Assembly: GCA_005883765.1 (NCBI GenBank)
Contig: VBAQ01000153.1
Coordinates: 1 to 37,548, forward strand
Direction of reading: 5' to 3'
Source: Bacteroidota bacterium
GTDB taxonomy: Bacteria > Bacteroidota > Bacteroidia > Chitinophagales > Chitinophagaceae
DNA: 37,548 nt
In this document: positions 17,779-26,380 of the stretch, piece after piece
Numbering within the stretch: the first letter of the stretch is position 1
Layout of the letters: the number at the start of each line of letters is the position of its first letter
Position numbers and translations under genes: made by a program
Notes under the pieces: generated by a model
Database searches by the model: none
Told to the model about the DNA's origin: nothing
What the model saw: the letters and a program-made list of their open reading frames with translations, nothing else

Positions 17779-20700
17779 ATGCAAGACTTGACTGCCATAC
17801 CTCCAACAAAACAAAATGTTTCTTCGAGCTATGCGGAACAGCTGATAAAAAATCTGTTCATGCAAGCCCCGTTTGCCATCCAAATTGTGCGCGGACCTGA
17901 TTTTATTTACGAGCTGGCCAACAAGCGATCACTGGAAATCATGGGCCGGCCTGCACACGAGGTAATCGGTCGCCGGGCTCTGGACGTAGTGCCAGAAATA
18001 AAAGACACACTTTACAGATTATTACAGCAAGTCTACACCACGGGTGAAAGATATTTAGCCGAAGAGGAAGCAGTAACCTACTGGCGAAATGGAGAGAAGG
18101 TTGACATCTTTGCCAAATTTTTGTATGAGCCGTTAAGGGATGAACACGGAAAGATAACGGGCATCATTATAACCGGGGACGATATTACGGCGCAGGTGTT
18201 GGCAAGAAAAAAAATTGAAGAAGGAAGTAAGCAACTGCAATCCATAAAGGAGCAACTGGAGATCACTTTTAGAAATATTCCGGGCGGCATTTACCAGTTT
18301 AATGGAAATGGCAAGTTGGAATACGTGAACAAAAAAGGAGCTGAATTGATGGGATATAATTCTGTAGAAGAAGTGATGGCGGAACCGGATATGCAGCAAT
18401 TGAAAGATCACGTAAACAAAACATTTATCATCAGCGATGAAGCAGGCCAGGTGGTGTCGCAGGAAAAAGGCTCCGTTTACCAGGCTATTACCACGGGAAA
18501 AAAAGCGGAAACGGTAACTCAGTTCGTCAACAAAAAAACTAACCAATCATTTTGGATCATTTCCAATTCTACGCCAGTTTACAACGATGATGGCTCACTT
18601 GGCTTTGTGCTAACAACCGCTACTGACATTACGCCGCAAAAACTGGCGGAACAGAAGATCAGGGAAAGTGAGCGGCAAATGAAATCTGCCAAGGAGCAAT
18701 TGGAACAATCCTTTGAAAACATTCCCGCCGGTATTTTTCTCATTAGCAAGAATCGGGAAATACTTTTTGTCAATGACTCCGCCGCGGTCATGAGTGGTTA
18801 CGCTTCTGCGCAGGAAATGATGAGAGTTAAGGACCCGAAACTAGTAGCGGCGAGGATCGTTGACAGGTATGAAATGTATGACGAGCAAGGCAATCCAGTC
18901 ACCATAGACAAAACCCCGCCTTCCCTCGCCCTGCAAGACGGCCAGCGTCATGAGACTGTTCTGGAAGTTAGGGATAAGAAGGAGCAAACGTCCTATTGGG
19001 TGCTGGCAAAAGCATCTCCCCTTTTTGAGGCGGATGGCAAGCTGTCCATGGTGTTGGCGGTTTCAACAAACATCACCACACAGAAAAAAGCGGAACAGGC
19101 CGTACGTCAAAGTGAACAGCGATTCCGTTTCCTTTTTGATTCGAATGTGCTTGCTGTAGCTTTTTGGAAGGTGGGCGGTGAAGTGTATGATGCCAACGAC
19201 TCCTTCCTTAATCTCGTGGGCTATTCGAGGGAGGAAATGAGGCAGGGCAAATTGAACTGGAGAAAATTTACTTTACCCGAGGACGCAGAATTACATGAAC
19301 AAAAAGTGAGGCAGGCCGTTGCGGGAGCTACGATCGCGCCGTATGAAATGCAATACATTCATAAAAATGGTCAACGGATCTCCACACTGGTAGGATATGC
19401 CATGCTTACAGGCTCGCAAGAAAATGGCATTGCATTTATGCAGGATATTTCAAAGCTCAAAGAGGCGGAAGACGAGTTGAGAAGAAGTGAAGAAAAATAC
19501 AGGCAACTGTCGATCAATCTTGAGGAGCAGGTAAACCAAAGAACAGAAGAACTGACTGAAAAAAACCGGCAGTTGAGTGAGGCGCAGCAAATTGCCCAAT
19601 TAGCTAACTGGGAATGGAATCCCGAAACGAACGAGGTATTTTGGTCTGAGGAAATGTATGGCATCTATGGCTACGGAAGCGAAAGATTCCCGCTAACATT
19701 TGAAAAAGCGGTGGAGCGAATGTTACCCGATGAAGCTGTGGCCACCCGACGAAGAATGCAGGAGCATATTGTGGCAGCCGTCAGATCATTTAAAGAAACC
19801 GGTGAAACCATATTTACCAATCCACCCATTGATTTTCAAATTCGGTTACCAGATGGATCCGGAAAATTTCTACGGGGAACCGGGAAAATTATTTTGGACA
19901 ACAAAGGACAAATTTCGAGGATCGTTGGAACGGTACAAGACATAACTGAACAGAAAAGATCAGAAGAAAAAATCATCGAGGCGAATGAAAAGTTGGAGCA
20001 GCGGAATCAATTTGTCGAGAAGCTGATCAATTCCTCCCTGGACCTGATCACCGTTGTAGACCGGGAATTGCGGTTCATCAAGATCAATAAAAAAGCCGAG
20101 TCAGTTATGAGGGCGTATTACCCACACGATGCGATCGGCAAAAAGATAACGGACATAAATCCCTCCATAAAAGGCACCTTGGCATACGATGACCTGGCAC
20201 GAGCCTTCCAAGGCGAAATTATTATCCGGGACAAAGTAAAATCGACCATATCAGAGAATTACTATGAGTACAACTATGTGCCATTATCAGATTCAACGGG
20301 AGTGTACGCGGTCATGATCATCAGTCACGATATAACAGAAGGAATCAGGCAAACGGAGGAATTGCGGAAAGCCATTGAAGCCGATAAACTGAAGAGCGAT
20401 TTCATTAAAATGGCAAGCCATGAATTGAAGACACCGGTTACATCCACTAAAGGTTATGTGCAATTGCTTTTAACCATCCTGAAAGAAAACGATGGACAGG
20501 AGAAAAAGCTGTCGCCCTTGCTCCTTCGTTCTTCGCTGGTGAGCATCGAAAAGCAACTCAATCGACTAACCAGGCTCCTGACTGAGCTGCTTGATCTGTC
20601 AAGAATTGAATCGGGCCAGCTCGAGCTCAACAGGGAGGAATTTAGCATTAACGAACTGGCAATTGATGTGGTGCAAGACGTTGCTTACACAAACCCGAAG

Positions 20701-21102
20701 CAACAGATCAACTTGTATCATGACCTGACATGCAAAGTTTATGGCGACAAGGATCGTCTTGGCCAGGTAATAATCAACCTCCTCACGAATGCCATCAAAT
20801 ATTCGCCGGGCGCAGATAAAATAGATATAACGATTGAGCGGCACGACACCGACCGGGTGGCGGTTCAAGTAAGAGATTATGGTATCGGCATCGATAAGAA
20901 ATTTCATGAGCGGATATTTGAGCGTTTTTTCAGGGCCGAGGGCCAGGAAGAGCAAACTTACCCGGGTTTTGGCATCGGTCTGTTTATTGCCAAAGAAATT
21001 ATCCAGCGCCATGGCGGCTCGATATATGTGGCCAGCGAAAAAAGAAAAGGTTCTCTGTTTACTTTTACATTGCCCCTCGGAAAAAAAATAAAGCATGAAT
21101 AA
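17779..21102 (+). CDS. Soluble multi-PAS sensor histidine kinase (six PAS domains)
   Basis: A cytoplasmic kinase of 1107 residues starting at ATG 17779. PAS-like units lie at about 27-140, 157-288, 310-436, 445-560, 605-725 and 740-855; a heptad-rich helix (about 560-602, EDELRRSEEKYRQLSINLEE) between the fourth and fifth is probably a signalling coiled coil. HisKA carries MASHELKTPVTST (H881), and the ATPase domain has LLTNAIKYSP (N1004), DYGIGID (1033-1039) and GFGIGLF (1063-1069). The catalytic end closely resembles those of the kinases before and after it, so the three are paralogs. The response regulator starts inside its last codons (8-nt overlap), which suggests translational coupling and makes that receiver its likely partner. 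Inputs are unknown. Confidence 0.93.
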   Translation: MQDLTAIPPTKQNVSSSYAEQLIKNLFMQAPFAIQIVRGPDFIYELANKRSLEIMGRPAHEVIGRRALDVVPEIKDTLYRLLQQVYTTGERYLAEEEAVTYWRNGEKVDIFAKFLYEPLRDEHGKITGIIITGDDITAQVLARKKIEEGSKQLQSIKEQLEITFRNIPGGIYQFNGNGKLEYVNKKGAELMGYNSVEEVMAEPDMQQLKDHVNKTFIISDEAGQVVSQEKGSVYQAITTGKKAETVTQFVNKKTNQSFWIISNSTPVYNDDGSLGFVLTTATDITPQKLAEQKIRESERQMKSAKEQLEQSFENIPAGIFLISKNREILFVNDSAAVMSGYASAQEMMRVKDPKLVAARIVDRYEMYDEQGNPVTIDKTPPSLALQDGQRHETVLEVRDKKEQTSYWVLAKASPLFEADGKLSMVLAVSTNITTQKKAEQAVRQSEQRFRFLFDSNVLAVAFWKVGGEVYDANDSFLNLVGYSREEMRQGKLNWRKFTLPEDAELHEQKVRQAVAGATIAPYEMQYIHKNGQRISTLVGYAMLTGSQENGIAFMQDISKLKEAEDELRRSEEKYRQLSINLEEQVNQRTEELTEKNRQLSEAQQIAQLANWEWNPETNEVFWSEEMYGIYGYGSERFPLTFEKAVERMLPDEAVATRRRMQEHIVAAVRSFKETGETIFTNPPIDFQIRLPDGSGKFLRGTGKIILDNKGQISRIVGTVQDITEQKRSEEKIIEANEKLEQRNQFVEKLINSSLDLITVVDRELRFIKINKKAESVMRAYYPHDAIGKKITDINPSIKGTLAYDDLARAFQGEIIIRDKVKSTISENYYEYNYVPLSDSTGVYAVMIISHDITEGIRQTEELRKAIEADKLKSDFIKMASHELKTPVTSTKGYVQLLLTILKENDGQEKKLSPLLLRSSLVSIEKQLNRLTRLLTELLDLSRIESGQLELNREEFSINELAIDVVQDVAYTNPKQQINLYHDLTCKVYGDKDRLGQVIINLLTNAIKYSPGADKIDITIERHDTDRVAVQVRDYGIGIDKKFHERIFERFFRAEGQEEQTYPGFGIGLFIAKEIIQRHGGSIYVASEKRKGSLFTFTLPLGKKIKHE

Positions 21103-21472
21103 TAACACGAGGATATTGGTTTTGGATGATGATCCTGATATTGGAACAATGATCAAAATGATGCTTGAATATAAAGGTTACTCCGTAACTGTTTCTGATC
21201 GTGCCGAATTGGCCCAGCAAACACTGAACAGCGGCGGTGTTGACCTGGTAATCATGGACATGCTTTTATCGGGCGTAAATGGAACCGACCTGTGTATTGA
21301 TCTGAAAAAAAATAAATCCACCTCGCACATACCGGTGATCATGATCTCTGCCCACCCGAACGCAAAGGAAATTTGCCTACAGGCGGGCGCAGACGAGTTT
21401 ATTTCAAAACCTTTTGATATGAACGATATACTTTCCAAAATTGATCGTCTCATTCATAAACGTTTTGCATGA
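21095..21472 (+). CDS. Stand-alone receiver-domain response regulator
   Basis: A 125-residue protein made of a CheY-like receiver domain only. It has the acidic pocket LVLDDDPD (D11, D12), the phospho-acceptor in LVIMDMLL (D55), the serine of ISAHP (S85) and the lysine of FISKPFD (K105). No DNA-binding or enzymatic output domain follows, so it probably acts by protein contact or as a phosphorelay intermediate. ATG 21095 overlaps the stop of the preceding kinase by 8 nt. The next kinase begins 43 nt downstream. It is the only receiver in the window for three kinases, so it may be shared, or other regulators may be encoded elsewhere. Confidence 0.93.
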   Translation: MNNNTRILVLDDDPDIGTMIKMMLEYKGYSVTVSDRAELAQQTLNSGGVDLVIMDMLLSGVNGTDLCIDLKKNKSTSHIPVIMISAHPNAKEICLQAGADEFISKPFDMNDILSKIDRLIHKRFA

Positions 21473-21515
21473 TAAAAGCAACAATAACCTCTGACCATTA
21501 AAGCCACTGATCGTC

Positions 21516-23837
21516 ATGACTGATTTTTTCAAAAAACTCTCTTTGCCTACAAAGTTGCTGCTGCTGATTTTAATTCCTCTTGCCCTGATCACTTATCTTT
21601 CTTTTGAATTATATAGCGAGAAATCAAAAAAAGTAGACCTGTTGGCCGGGTACATTAATCGTATAATTGTGTCCGCAGATATTTCAGATCTTATCAACGC
21701 TCTTCAGCTTGAACGCAGGCATAGTTTCTCGTACGGATTAAAAAAGGATATTGATTCCCGCGCACAACTCGAGGCGCAACGGCCGGTTACAGATAGGGCA
21801 ATAAAAAAACTTGAAGAAAGAAATGATTCAACATTAAAAGATTTCAAAGATTACACTTTTCTCAAAAATCTTGAAAATGTTCGCAAAGTAGTAGATACAG
21901 GCGCTTCAGCGGACTTTGCCATGAATTACTACACCACCACTATTTTCAGGCTGAATACATTGAACATGATCATTCCCGTTGGGAGTAACAGTTATTTAAG
22001 ACCCGTATTTAACGATCTGATCACGCAGAAAATTTTGTCTGAGATGGCGACTTACCTGGGCATAATCCGGGCCAACTTCTACAATGTATTGTTCACAAAA
22101 CAAAACATGATTGGTACCCTATATGGCCTCACCGGTGTAAATGAAATCTACAAAAGTTATGAAGCGGAATTTCTGGCAAAAGCATCTCCTTCCTCATTGG
22201 AACAATATAAAAGGATCCGAAATACAACGGCATTAAAACCAACGCTCGATTATGTGAGCAGAGTCTTTCAGAAATTCGCATTCGATAGTTTATACGATGC
22301 CGAGGAGTGGTGGAGAATTTCGGGTGAGGGAACTGACCAAATAAAAGATTTTCAGCAGGACCTGATGCGCCACGTGAAGTTGAGAATGGATGAAGCATAT
22401 AAAAATGAATTGTTCGGGAGAAATCTTACACTCGTTCTACTTATAGCAGCGCTGGCTTTTGTAATTGCCATCATGGTTTATACAACTCATATTATTACTC
22501 AAATGCTTGGAAAGCTGAATGAGGCGGCGCAAAAAATTTCTGCGGGTTCAACCGACATCGAAATAAAAAAAGTTTCCCGGGATGTGATAGGCAGTTTGTC
22601 TGAATCCATTTCCAAGATCGCGACTATCAATAAGCAACTTGCGGATGCCGCCGACGCTATTGGCAAAGGAAACTTCAATGTGCCTTTTAATCCCCGCAAC
22701 GAAGATGATGTACTGGGCAATGCCATTATCAGGATGAAAGAAAACCTGCGGCGATTCACCAGGGAAATTGAAAAAAGCAAGGAGCAGTTCAGGCAAGTGG
22801 CAGATAATGCGCCGGTGATGATATGGATGACGGACGAGAAAAAGCAATGCAGCTTTGTGAACAAGGGCTGGTTGAAATTTACCGGCCGATCAAAAGAACA
22901 GGAAATGGGGTACGGGTGGATAGAGGGCCTGCATCCTGACGATTATTCACGGTGTTCTGAGGTCTTTGAAGATGCTTTCAATTCCCGCGAACAATATTCT
23001 ATCGAATACAGGTTTAAAAGGGCAGATGGCGCATACAGGTGGTTGAGTGAAACGGGCGCGCCGCGATATTCTGCAGAAGGGAAATTTGAAGGATATATCG
23101 GCACCTGCGTTGACATTCATGAAATGAAAATACACGAGCAGAGACGGAATAATTTTATTAAAATGGCAAGCCATGAATTAAAAACTCCTGTTACCTCTAT
23201 CAAGGGCTATGTCCAGTTATTATTAAGCATGTATAAAGATCATAATGAAAATAACGTTCAATTCTCATCACAGGCTGTACAAACTTCATTAAGTACTATT
23301 GACAAGCAAATCGTGAAGTTGAACAGGCTCATGTCTGAATTATTGGATCTTTCAAGAATTGATTCGGAGAAGCTGGAACTGAATATGCAAAACTTTGACC
23401 TGAACAGCCTGGTAACAGAAACTGTTCAGGATGCTCAGCAAACGACAAAACATCACATTGTCATTAAAAATAGTTCAGAGTACAGGGTAGTCGGCGACAG
23501 GGATCGCATAGGACAGGTGATGCTCAACCTCCTGGCTAATGCAATTAAGTATTCGCCCAAACGAAATTCCATCGAAGTAGATATTTATCAGCCCGCCAGG
23601 AATTGTGTATCCGTGAGTGTTACAGATCATGGAATAGGAATTGGAGAAGAGCACCAGGAAAAAATATTTGAACGTTTTTACCGGGTAGAAGGAAAAAGTG
23701 AGCAAACCTATCCTGGTTTTGGTATCGGCCTTTTTATTGCCAGCGAGATCATTCAGCGACATCATGGTACCATCAATGTCAAAAGCAAAAAAAGCGAGGG
23801 TTCAACCTTCACATTTACTCTACCTGTAGCCAATTAA
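21516..23837 (+). CDS. Membrane sensor histidine kinase with NIT-type sensor, HAMP and PAS
   Basis: A 773-residue kinase with two membrane helices (about 12-32 and 303-322) around a helical periplasmic region. That region carries the pattern of nitrate/nitrite-sensing (NIT) domains: ERRHSFSYGL near 66-75 and LEAQRPVTDRAIKKL near 85-99. A HAMP linker (about 323-380 and a following helix), one PAS domain (about 422-537), HisKA with MASHELKTPVTS (H553), and a HATPase domain with LLANAIKYSP (N675) and GFGIGLF follow. NIT domains are known or proposed to bind nitrate and nitrite, but the ligand here is inferred from the pattern only. The kinase half resembles those of the two upstream kinases, so it arose by duplication with a swapped sensor. 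Probably the last gene of the operon; no clear terminator follows. Confidence 0.9.
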   Translation: MTDFFKKLSLPTKLLLLILIPLALITYLSFELYSEKSKKVDLLAGYINRIIVSADISDLINALQLERRHSFSYGLKKDIDSRAQLEAQRPVTDRAIKKLEERNDSTLKDFKDYTFLKNLENVRKVVDTGASADFAMNYYTTTIFRLNTLNMIIPVGSNSYLRPVFNDLITQKILSEMATYLGIIRANFYNVLFTKQNMIGTLYGLTGVNEIYKSYEAEFLAKASPSSLEQYKRIRNTTALKPTLDYVSRVFQKFAFDSLYDAEEWWRISGEGTDQIKDFQQDLMRHVKLRMDEAYKNELFGRNLTLVLLIAALAFVIAIMVYTTHIITQMLGKLNEAAQKISAGSTDIEIKKVSRDVIGSLSESISKIATINKQLADAADAIGKGNFNVPFNPRNEDDVLGNAIIRMKENLRRFTREIEKSKEQFRQVADNAPVMIWMTDEKKQCSFVNKGWLKFTGRSKEQEMGYGWIEGLHPDDYSRCSEVFEDAFNSREQYSIEYRFKRADGAYRWLSETGAPRYSAEGKFEGYIGTCVDIHEMKIHEQRRNNFIKMASHELKTPVTSIKGYVQLLLSMYKDHNENNVQFSSQAVQTSLSTIDKQIVKLNRLMSELLDLSRIDSEKLELNMQNFDLNSLVTETVQDAQQTTKHHIVIKNSSEYRVVGDRDRIGQVMLNLLANAIKYSPKRNSIEVDIYQPARNCVSVSVTDHGIGIGEEHQEKIFERFYRVEGKSEQTYPGFGIGLFIASEIIQRHHGTINVKSKKSEGSTFTFTLPVAN

Positions 23838-23998
23838 AAATTCACCTTAGCTAAAAATCATCTTCTCTTTATTGCGAACTCGGCGCCACAAGATTATTTG
23901 AAAATCGTATCTATTGCTTTGAAGTTCGTTATAAAAATGTTATGAAGTCATGTTGTTTTGCAACTGAAAACCTTAAACATCGCTGATGAAAGAAAAAG

Positions 23999-24939
23999 AT
24001 GCCAAACCATAACAAACATCTGAAATCAGTAAGTTTGTGGGAGATGCGAAAGGTTGAAACCATAGAAGAATTCTACACACGGAAATTCGGAAAGGTGCCT
24101 GAGGATATTCGTAAAGAAATTGCGCATTTCAATGTGTTTAAGCTGGATCCTTTTGTAGGTAATAACGCTAAGCCTGTTCCATATAGCAGGAGAGATTATT
24201 TTAAAATTATGCTGGTAATAGGTACCTACAGGATGCACTATGCGGATGAAGCTGTTGAAATACAAAAGCAGGCATTAGTGTTCTCCGATCCGCAGATACC
24301 TTATAGCTGTGAATTTACTGATAGAATTGTAAGTGGCTTTTTTGCCTGTTTACTCCGGCTTTTTTTCATCAATTCGGAAACTTAGATCAATACGCCGTTT
24401 TTCAACCCGGCGGTACACATGCATTTGAGTTGACGGATGAACAAGTGAACAAGATAACCGAAATATATAAACGTATGTTTGAAGAAATTGATTCTGATTA
24501 CATACACAAATACGATGTGTTGCGCAATTTTGTTTTTGAATTGTTGCATTTCGCAATGAAATTGCCGTCTGCAAAATTTGAAAAGCAGCCGATTAATGCA
24601 TCCCAAAGAATTTCCACATTGTTTTTAGAACTGCTGGAACGCCAGTTTCCTATTGATGAAATACACCAAACATTGAACCTGCGTTCTGCATCCCATTTCG
24701 CAAACCAGTTGAATGTTCACGTAAACCATTTGAATAGGGCAATAAAAGAAACCACAGAGAAGACCACATCACAAATTATTGCTGAGCGCATATTACGCGA
24801 ATCAAAGATCCTGTTAAAGCATAGCGCGTGGAATGTATCTGAAATTGCCTACGCATTGGGTTTTACTGAGGTAACGCATTTCAACAACTTCTTTAAAAAG
24901 CATGTGCAGCTGAGTCCGCTAAAATTCAGAAATATTTGA
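23999..24939 (+). pseudogene. AraC-family transcriptional regulator, frameshifted
   Basis: Two frames together encode one AraC-type regulator of about 313 residues. The first (ATG 23999) carries the N-terminal sensing half (PYSRRDYFKIMLVIGTYRMHYADE, IPYSCEFTDRIVSGFF) and then runs into a TAG at 24383-24385. The second resumes with FCLFTPAFFHQFGNL and ends with the DNA-binding domain (ERILRESKILLKHSAWN, VSEIAYALGFTEVTHFNNFF, LSPLKFR). The shift falls at a run of six T (24338-24343); a seventh T would restore one frame. It may be a real inactivating mutation, a homopolymer sequencing error, or, less likely, slippage. The neighbours are a cupin and an oxidoreductase operon, so it would be a local regulator if functional. 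A good ATG-started open frame holds the DNA-binding half (24430-24939). Confidence 0.85.
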
Positions 24940-24960
24940 ATTTCGTAAATGATTGTTTGG
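24934..24960 (+). promoter_or_regulatory. Candidate regulatory site upstream of the cupin (copy 1 of a shared motif)
   Basis: The motif ATTTGA-N2-TTCGTAAAT-N3-TGTT starts at 24934, overlapping the stop of the AraC reading frame and lying about 60-85 nt upstream of the cupin start. The same motif with the same internal spacing occurs at 25734-25759 upstream of the ior operon. An AraC-type site or an AT-rich promoter element would fit; binding is inferred only. Confidence 0.35.
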
Positions 24961-25021
24961 TTTTAGTTTTTTTTATCTCTCGTTGTTTCTCCTACTTTAT
25001 TCATAGTAAAAATAAATTATC

Positions 25022-25576
25022 GTGAATACAATAAAAGGAAGATTTAGACGCAGATTGTCAGGGAATTTTGATATATGCTTTTGTGAAAAAATTATCAAAC
25101 AGTTAGTGCTTCATTTTATAAGTTTCATCTTATTCAACGTAAATGCAAAAGCACAAAAACCGATAGATACGACTGCAATAGTAAACTCCATTTTCCCACG
25201 CGGTGAAAAAGTCGCGTCCAGTAATAATTTCAATGGAGCAGTATGGCTTAACAGGTTTATTTCCCCCAGCGATTCGTTGGACTGCATTGTAGCGCTTGTA
25301 ACGTTTCAACCTGGGGTAAGAACCAACTGGCATACACATCCCGGCGGGCAAATTTTGATTGTTACGGAAGGCGTAGGTTATTATCATGAAAAGGGGAAAC
25401 CTAGACAGATAATACGCAAAGGAGATATCATTAAATGCTCTCCCGGAGTACAACATTGGCACGGTGCATCGCCTGACAGCGAGTTTGCCCATCTTGTTGT
25501 TGCGCCTGACATAGAGAAGGGAGACGTAACATGGCTGCAAAGAGTAACAGACGAAGAGTACAACGGCTTGAAGTAA
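25022..25576 (+). CDS. Secreted cupin-domain protein
   Basis: This protein of up to 184 residues has a hydrophobic signal-like segment (about 25-45, ending NAKAQ) and a single cupin barrel. The metal-binding pattern is visible: WHTHPGGQ (H104, H106, Q110) and the second motif PGVQHWHGA (H145, H147). It resembles small cupins found beside oxidoreductase and AraC genes, but the substrate is unknown. The start is unclear. The frame has no ATG; GTG 25022 is the first candidate and gives a basic leader of about 25 residues before the signal segment, and a TTG or another GTG further in are possible. It follows the frameshifted AraC regulator, whose motif copy lies in its upstream region. A relic of a molybdopterin hydroxylase begins within 3 nt of its stop. 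Confidence 0.8.
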   Translation: MNTIKGRFRRRLSGNFDICFCEKIIKQLVLHFISFILFNVNAKAQKPIDTTAIVNSIFPRGEKVASSNNFNGAVWLNRFISPSDSLDCIVALVTFQPGVRTNWHTHPGGQILIVTEGVGYYHEKGKPRQIIRKGDIIKCSPGVQHWHGASPDSEFAHLVVAPDIEKGDVTWLQRVTDEEYNGLK

Positions 25577-25578
25577 AA

Positions 25579-25677
25579 TCCGGAGTACCGGCGTTTGCTC
25601 CCGCATTAGCCAACGCAATTTTTACAGCTACACACAAGAGAATTCGTAAGATGCCTTTTGATTTGAATAACATTTAA
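25579..25677 (+). pseudogene. Relic: C-terminal 32 codons of an IorB-type molybdopterin hydroxylase
   Basis: Immediately after the cupin stop (25574-25576), in another frame, the sequence encodes SGVPAFAPALANAIF, continues with KRIRKMPF and ends at TAA 25675-25677. This matches the last residues of isoquinoline 1-oxidoreductase/aldehyde oxidase large subunits: the intact gene at 27074-29230 ends GLPAFAPALTNAV ... KRIRKLPF. The rest of the gene, including the catalytic Glu segment (GVGE), is absent. No start codon or other part of such a gene is nearby. The likely explanation is a deletion that joined the cupin end to the tail of an older hydroxylase gene. Its DNA differs clearly from the tail of the resident gene, so it is not a recent copy. 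Confidence 0.75.
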
Positions 25678-25733
25678 AGAATACTGCCCGGTTTTTGTGG
25701 ACTAAAATGTTTGAAAACCGAAAAAAATGATTT

Positions 25734-25759
25734 ATTTGATATTCGTAAATAAGTGTTGG
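25734..25759 (+). promoter_or_regulatory. Candidate regulatory site upstream of the ior operon (copy 2 of a shared motif)
   Basis: ATTTGA-N2-TTCGTAAAT-N3-TGTT at 25734 lies about 120-145 nt upstream of iorA and about 35-60 nt upstream of a -7-like element. It shares 19 fixed positions and the same spacing with 24934-24960. A common regulator of the cupin and the ior operon is a plausible explanation, the AraC-type protein encoded just upstream being the obvious candidate. Confidence 0.35.
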
Positions 25760-25790
25760 AAATTTATATAAGCAAAAATTGTAGGTAAAA

Positions 25791-25798
25791 TATTTTTG
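25791..25798 (+). promoter_or_regulatory. Candidate Bacteroidota -7 element before the ior operon
   Basis: TATTTTTG matches the Bacteroidota -7 consensus TAnnTTTG and lies 83 nt upstream of the iorA ATG in a non-coding stretch. No clear -33 TTG stands at the expected distance, so the call is weak. Activation by a regulator at the motif just upstream could make up for that. Confidence 0.3.
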
Positions 25799-25880
25799 TA
25801 CGAGTTACTGGTCAGGATTTAATAAAAGACCAACGCGATTAAACAAAAAAAACATTTATTACTCAGCAATTATTTAGAGT

Positions 25881-26357
25881 ATGATTTCATTAAATATTAA
25901 TCAGAAAACTTACCAGGTTGATGTAAGCCCTGATATGCCATTATTGTGGGTGATAAGAGATATTGTCGGTCTTACCGGGACTAAGTATGGATGTGGAGTT
26001 GCACAATGTGGCGCATGTGTTGTTCATATGAACGGTGAAGCTGCGCGATCATGTGTGACGAAAGTTAGCCGTGCCGAAGGGCAGGCGATAGTGACAATTG
26101 AAGGATTGTCACAAAATAATGACCATCCGTTACAAACAGCCTGGAATGAAATCAGTGTACCGCAATGTGGATATTGTCATTCAGGCCAACTTATGTCAGC
26201 AGCGGTTCTGCTAAGAGAGAATCCGAATCCCACCGACGATGATATTGACGCGGCAATGGCCGGTAATATCTGCCGCTGTGGTACCTATCCTCGTATTCGG
26301 CAGGCTATTCATTTAGCAGCAGAAATGCAGCGGAAAGGAATCAAGAATAAAAATTGA
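25881..26357 (+). CDS. iorA: [2Fe-2S] small subunit of an isoquinoline 1-oxidoreductase-type molybdenum hydroxylase
   Basis: The 158-residue electron-transfer subunit carries two [2Fe-2S] clusters: a plant-ferredoxin-type set (C38, C43, C46, C58; motif [16 protein letters not shown]) and the helical set (C96, C99, C131, C133; motifs CGYCHSGQ and [15 protein letters not shown]). The residues after the second motif fit the IorA branch rather than CoxS. It passes electrons from the Mo site of IorB to the next carrier, here probably the cytochrome encoded 23 nt downstream. ATG 25881 is the natural start. No Tat signal is present, so it would have to be carried out with IorB, as is proposed for this family. 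The first gene of the operon iorA - cytochrome - iorB - xdhC - mocA. Confidence 0.92.
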   Translation: MISLNINQKTYQVDVSPDMPLLWVIRDIVGLTGTKYGCGVAQCGACVVHMNGEAARSCVTKVSRAEGQAIVTIEGLSQNNDHPLQTAWNEISVPQCGYCHSGQLMSAAVLLRENPNPTDDDIDAAMAGNICRCGTYPRIRQAIHLAAEMQRKGIKNKN

Positions 26358-26380
26358 CACTTTTAAACTCATTCCATAAT

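Noticed and set aside
25130-25618. Minus-strand open frame of 162 codons opposite the cupin
   Set aside because: The cupin motifs on the plus strand are convincing; this frame has no recognisable content.
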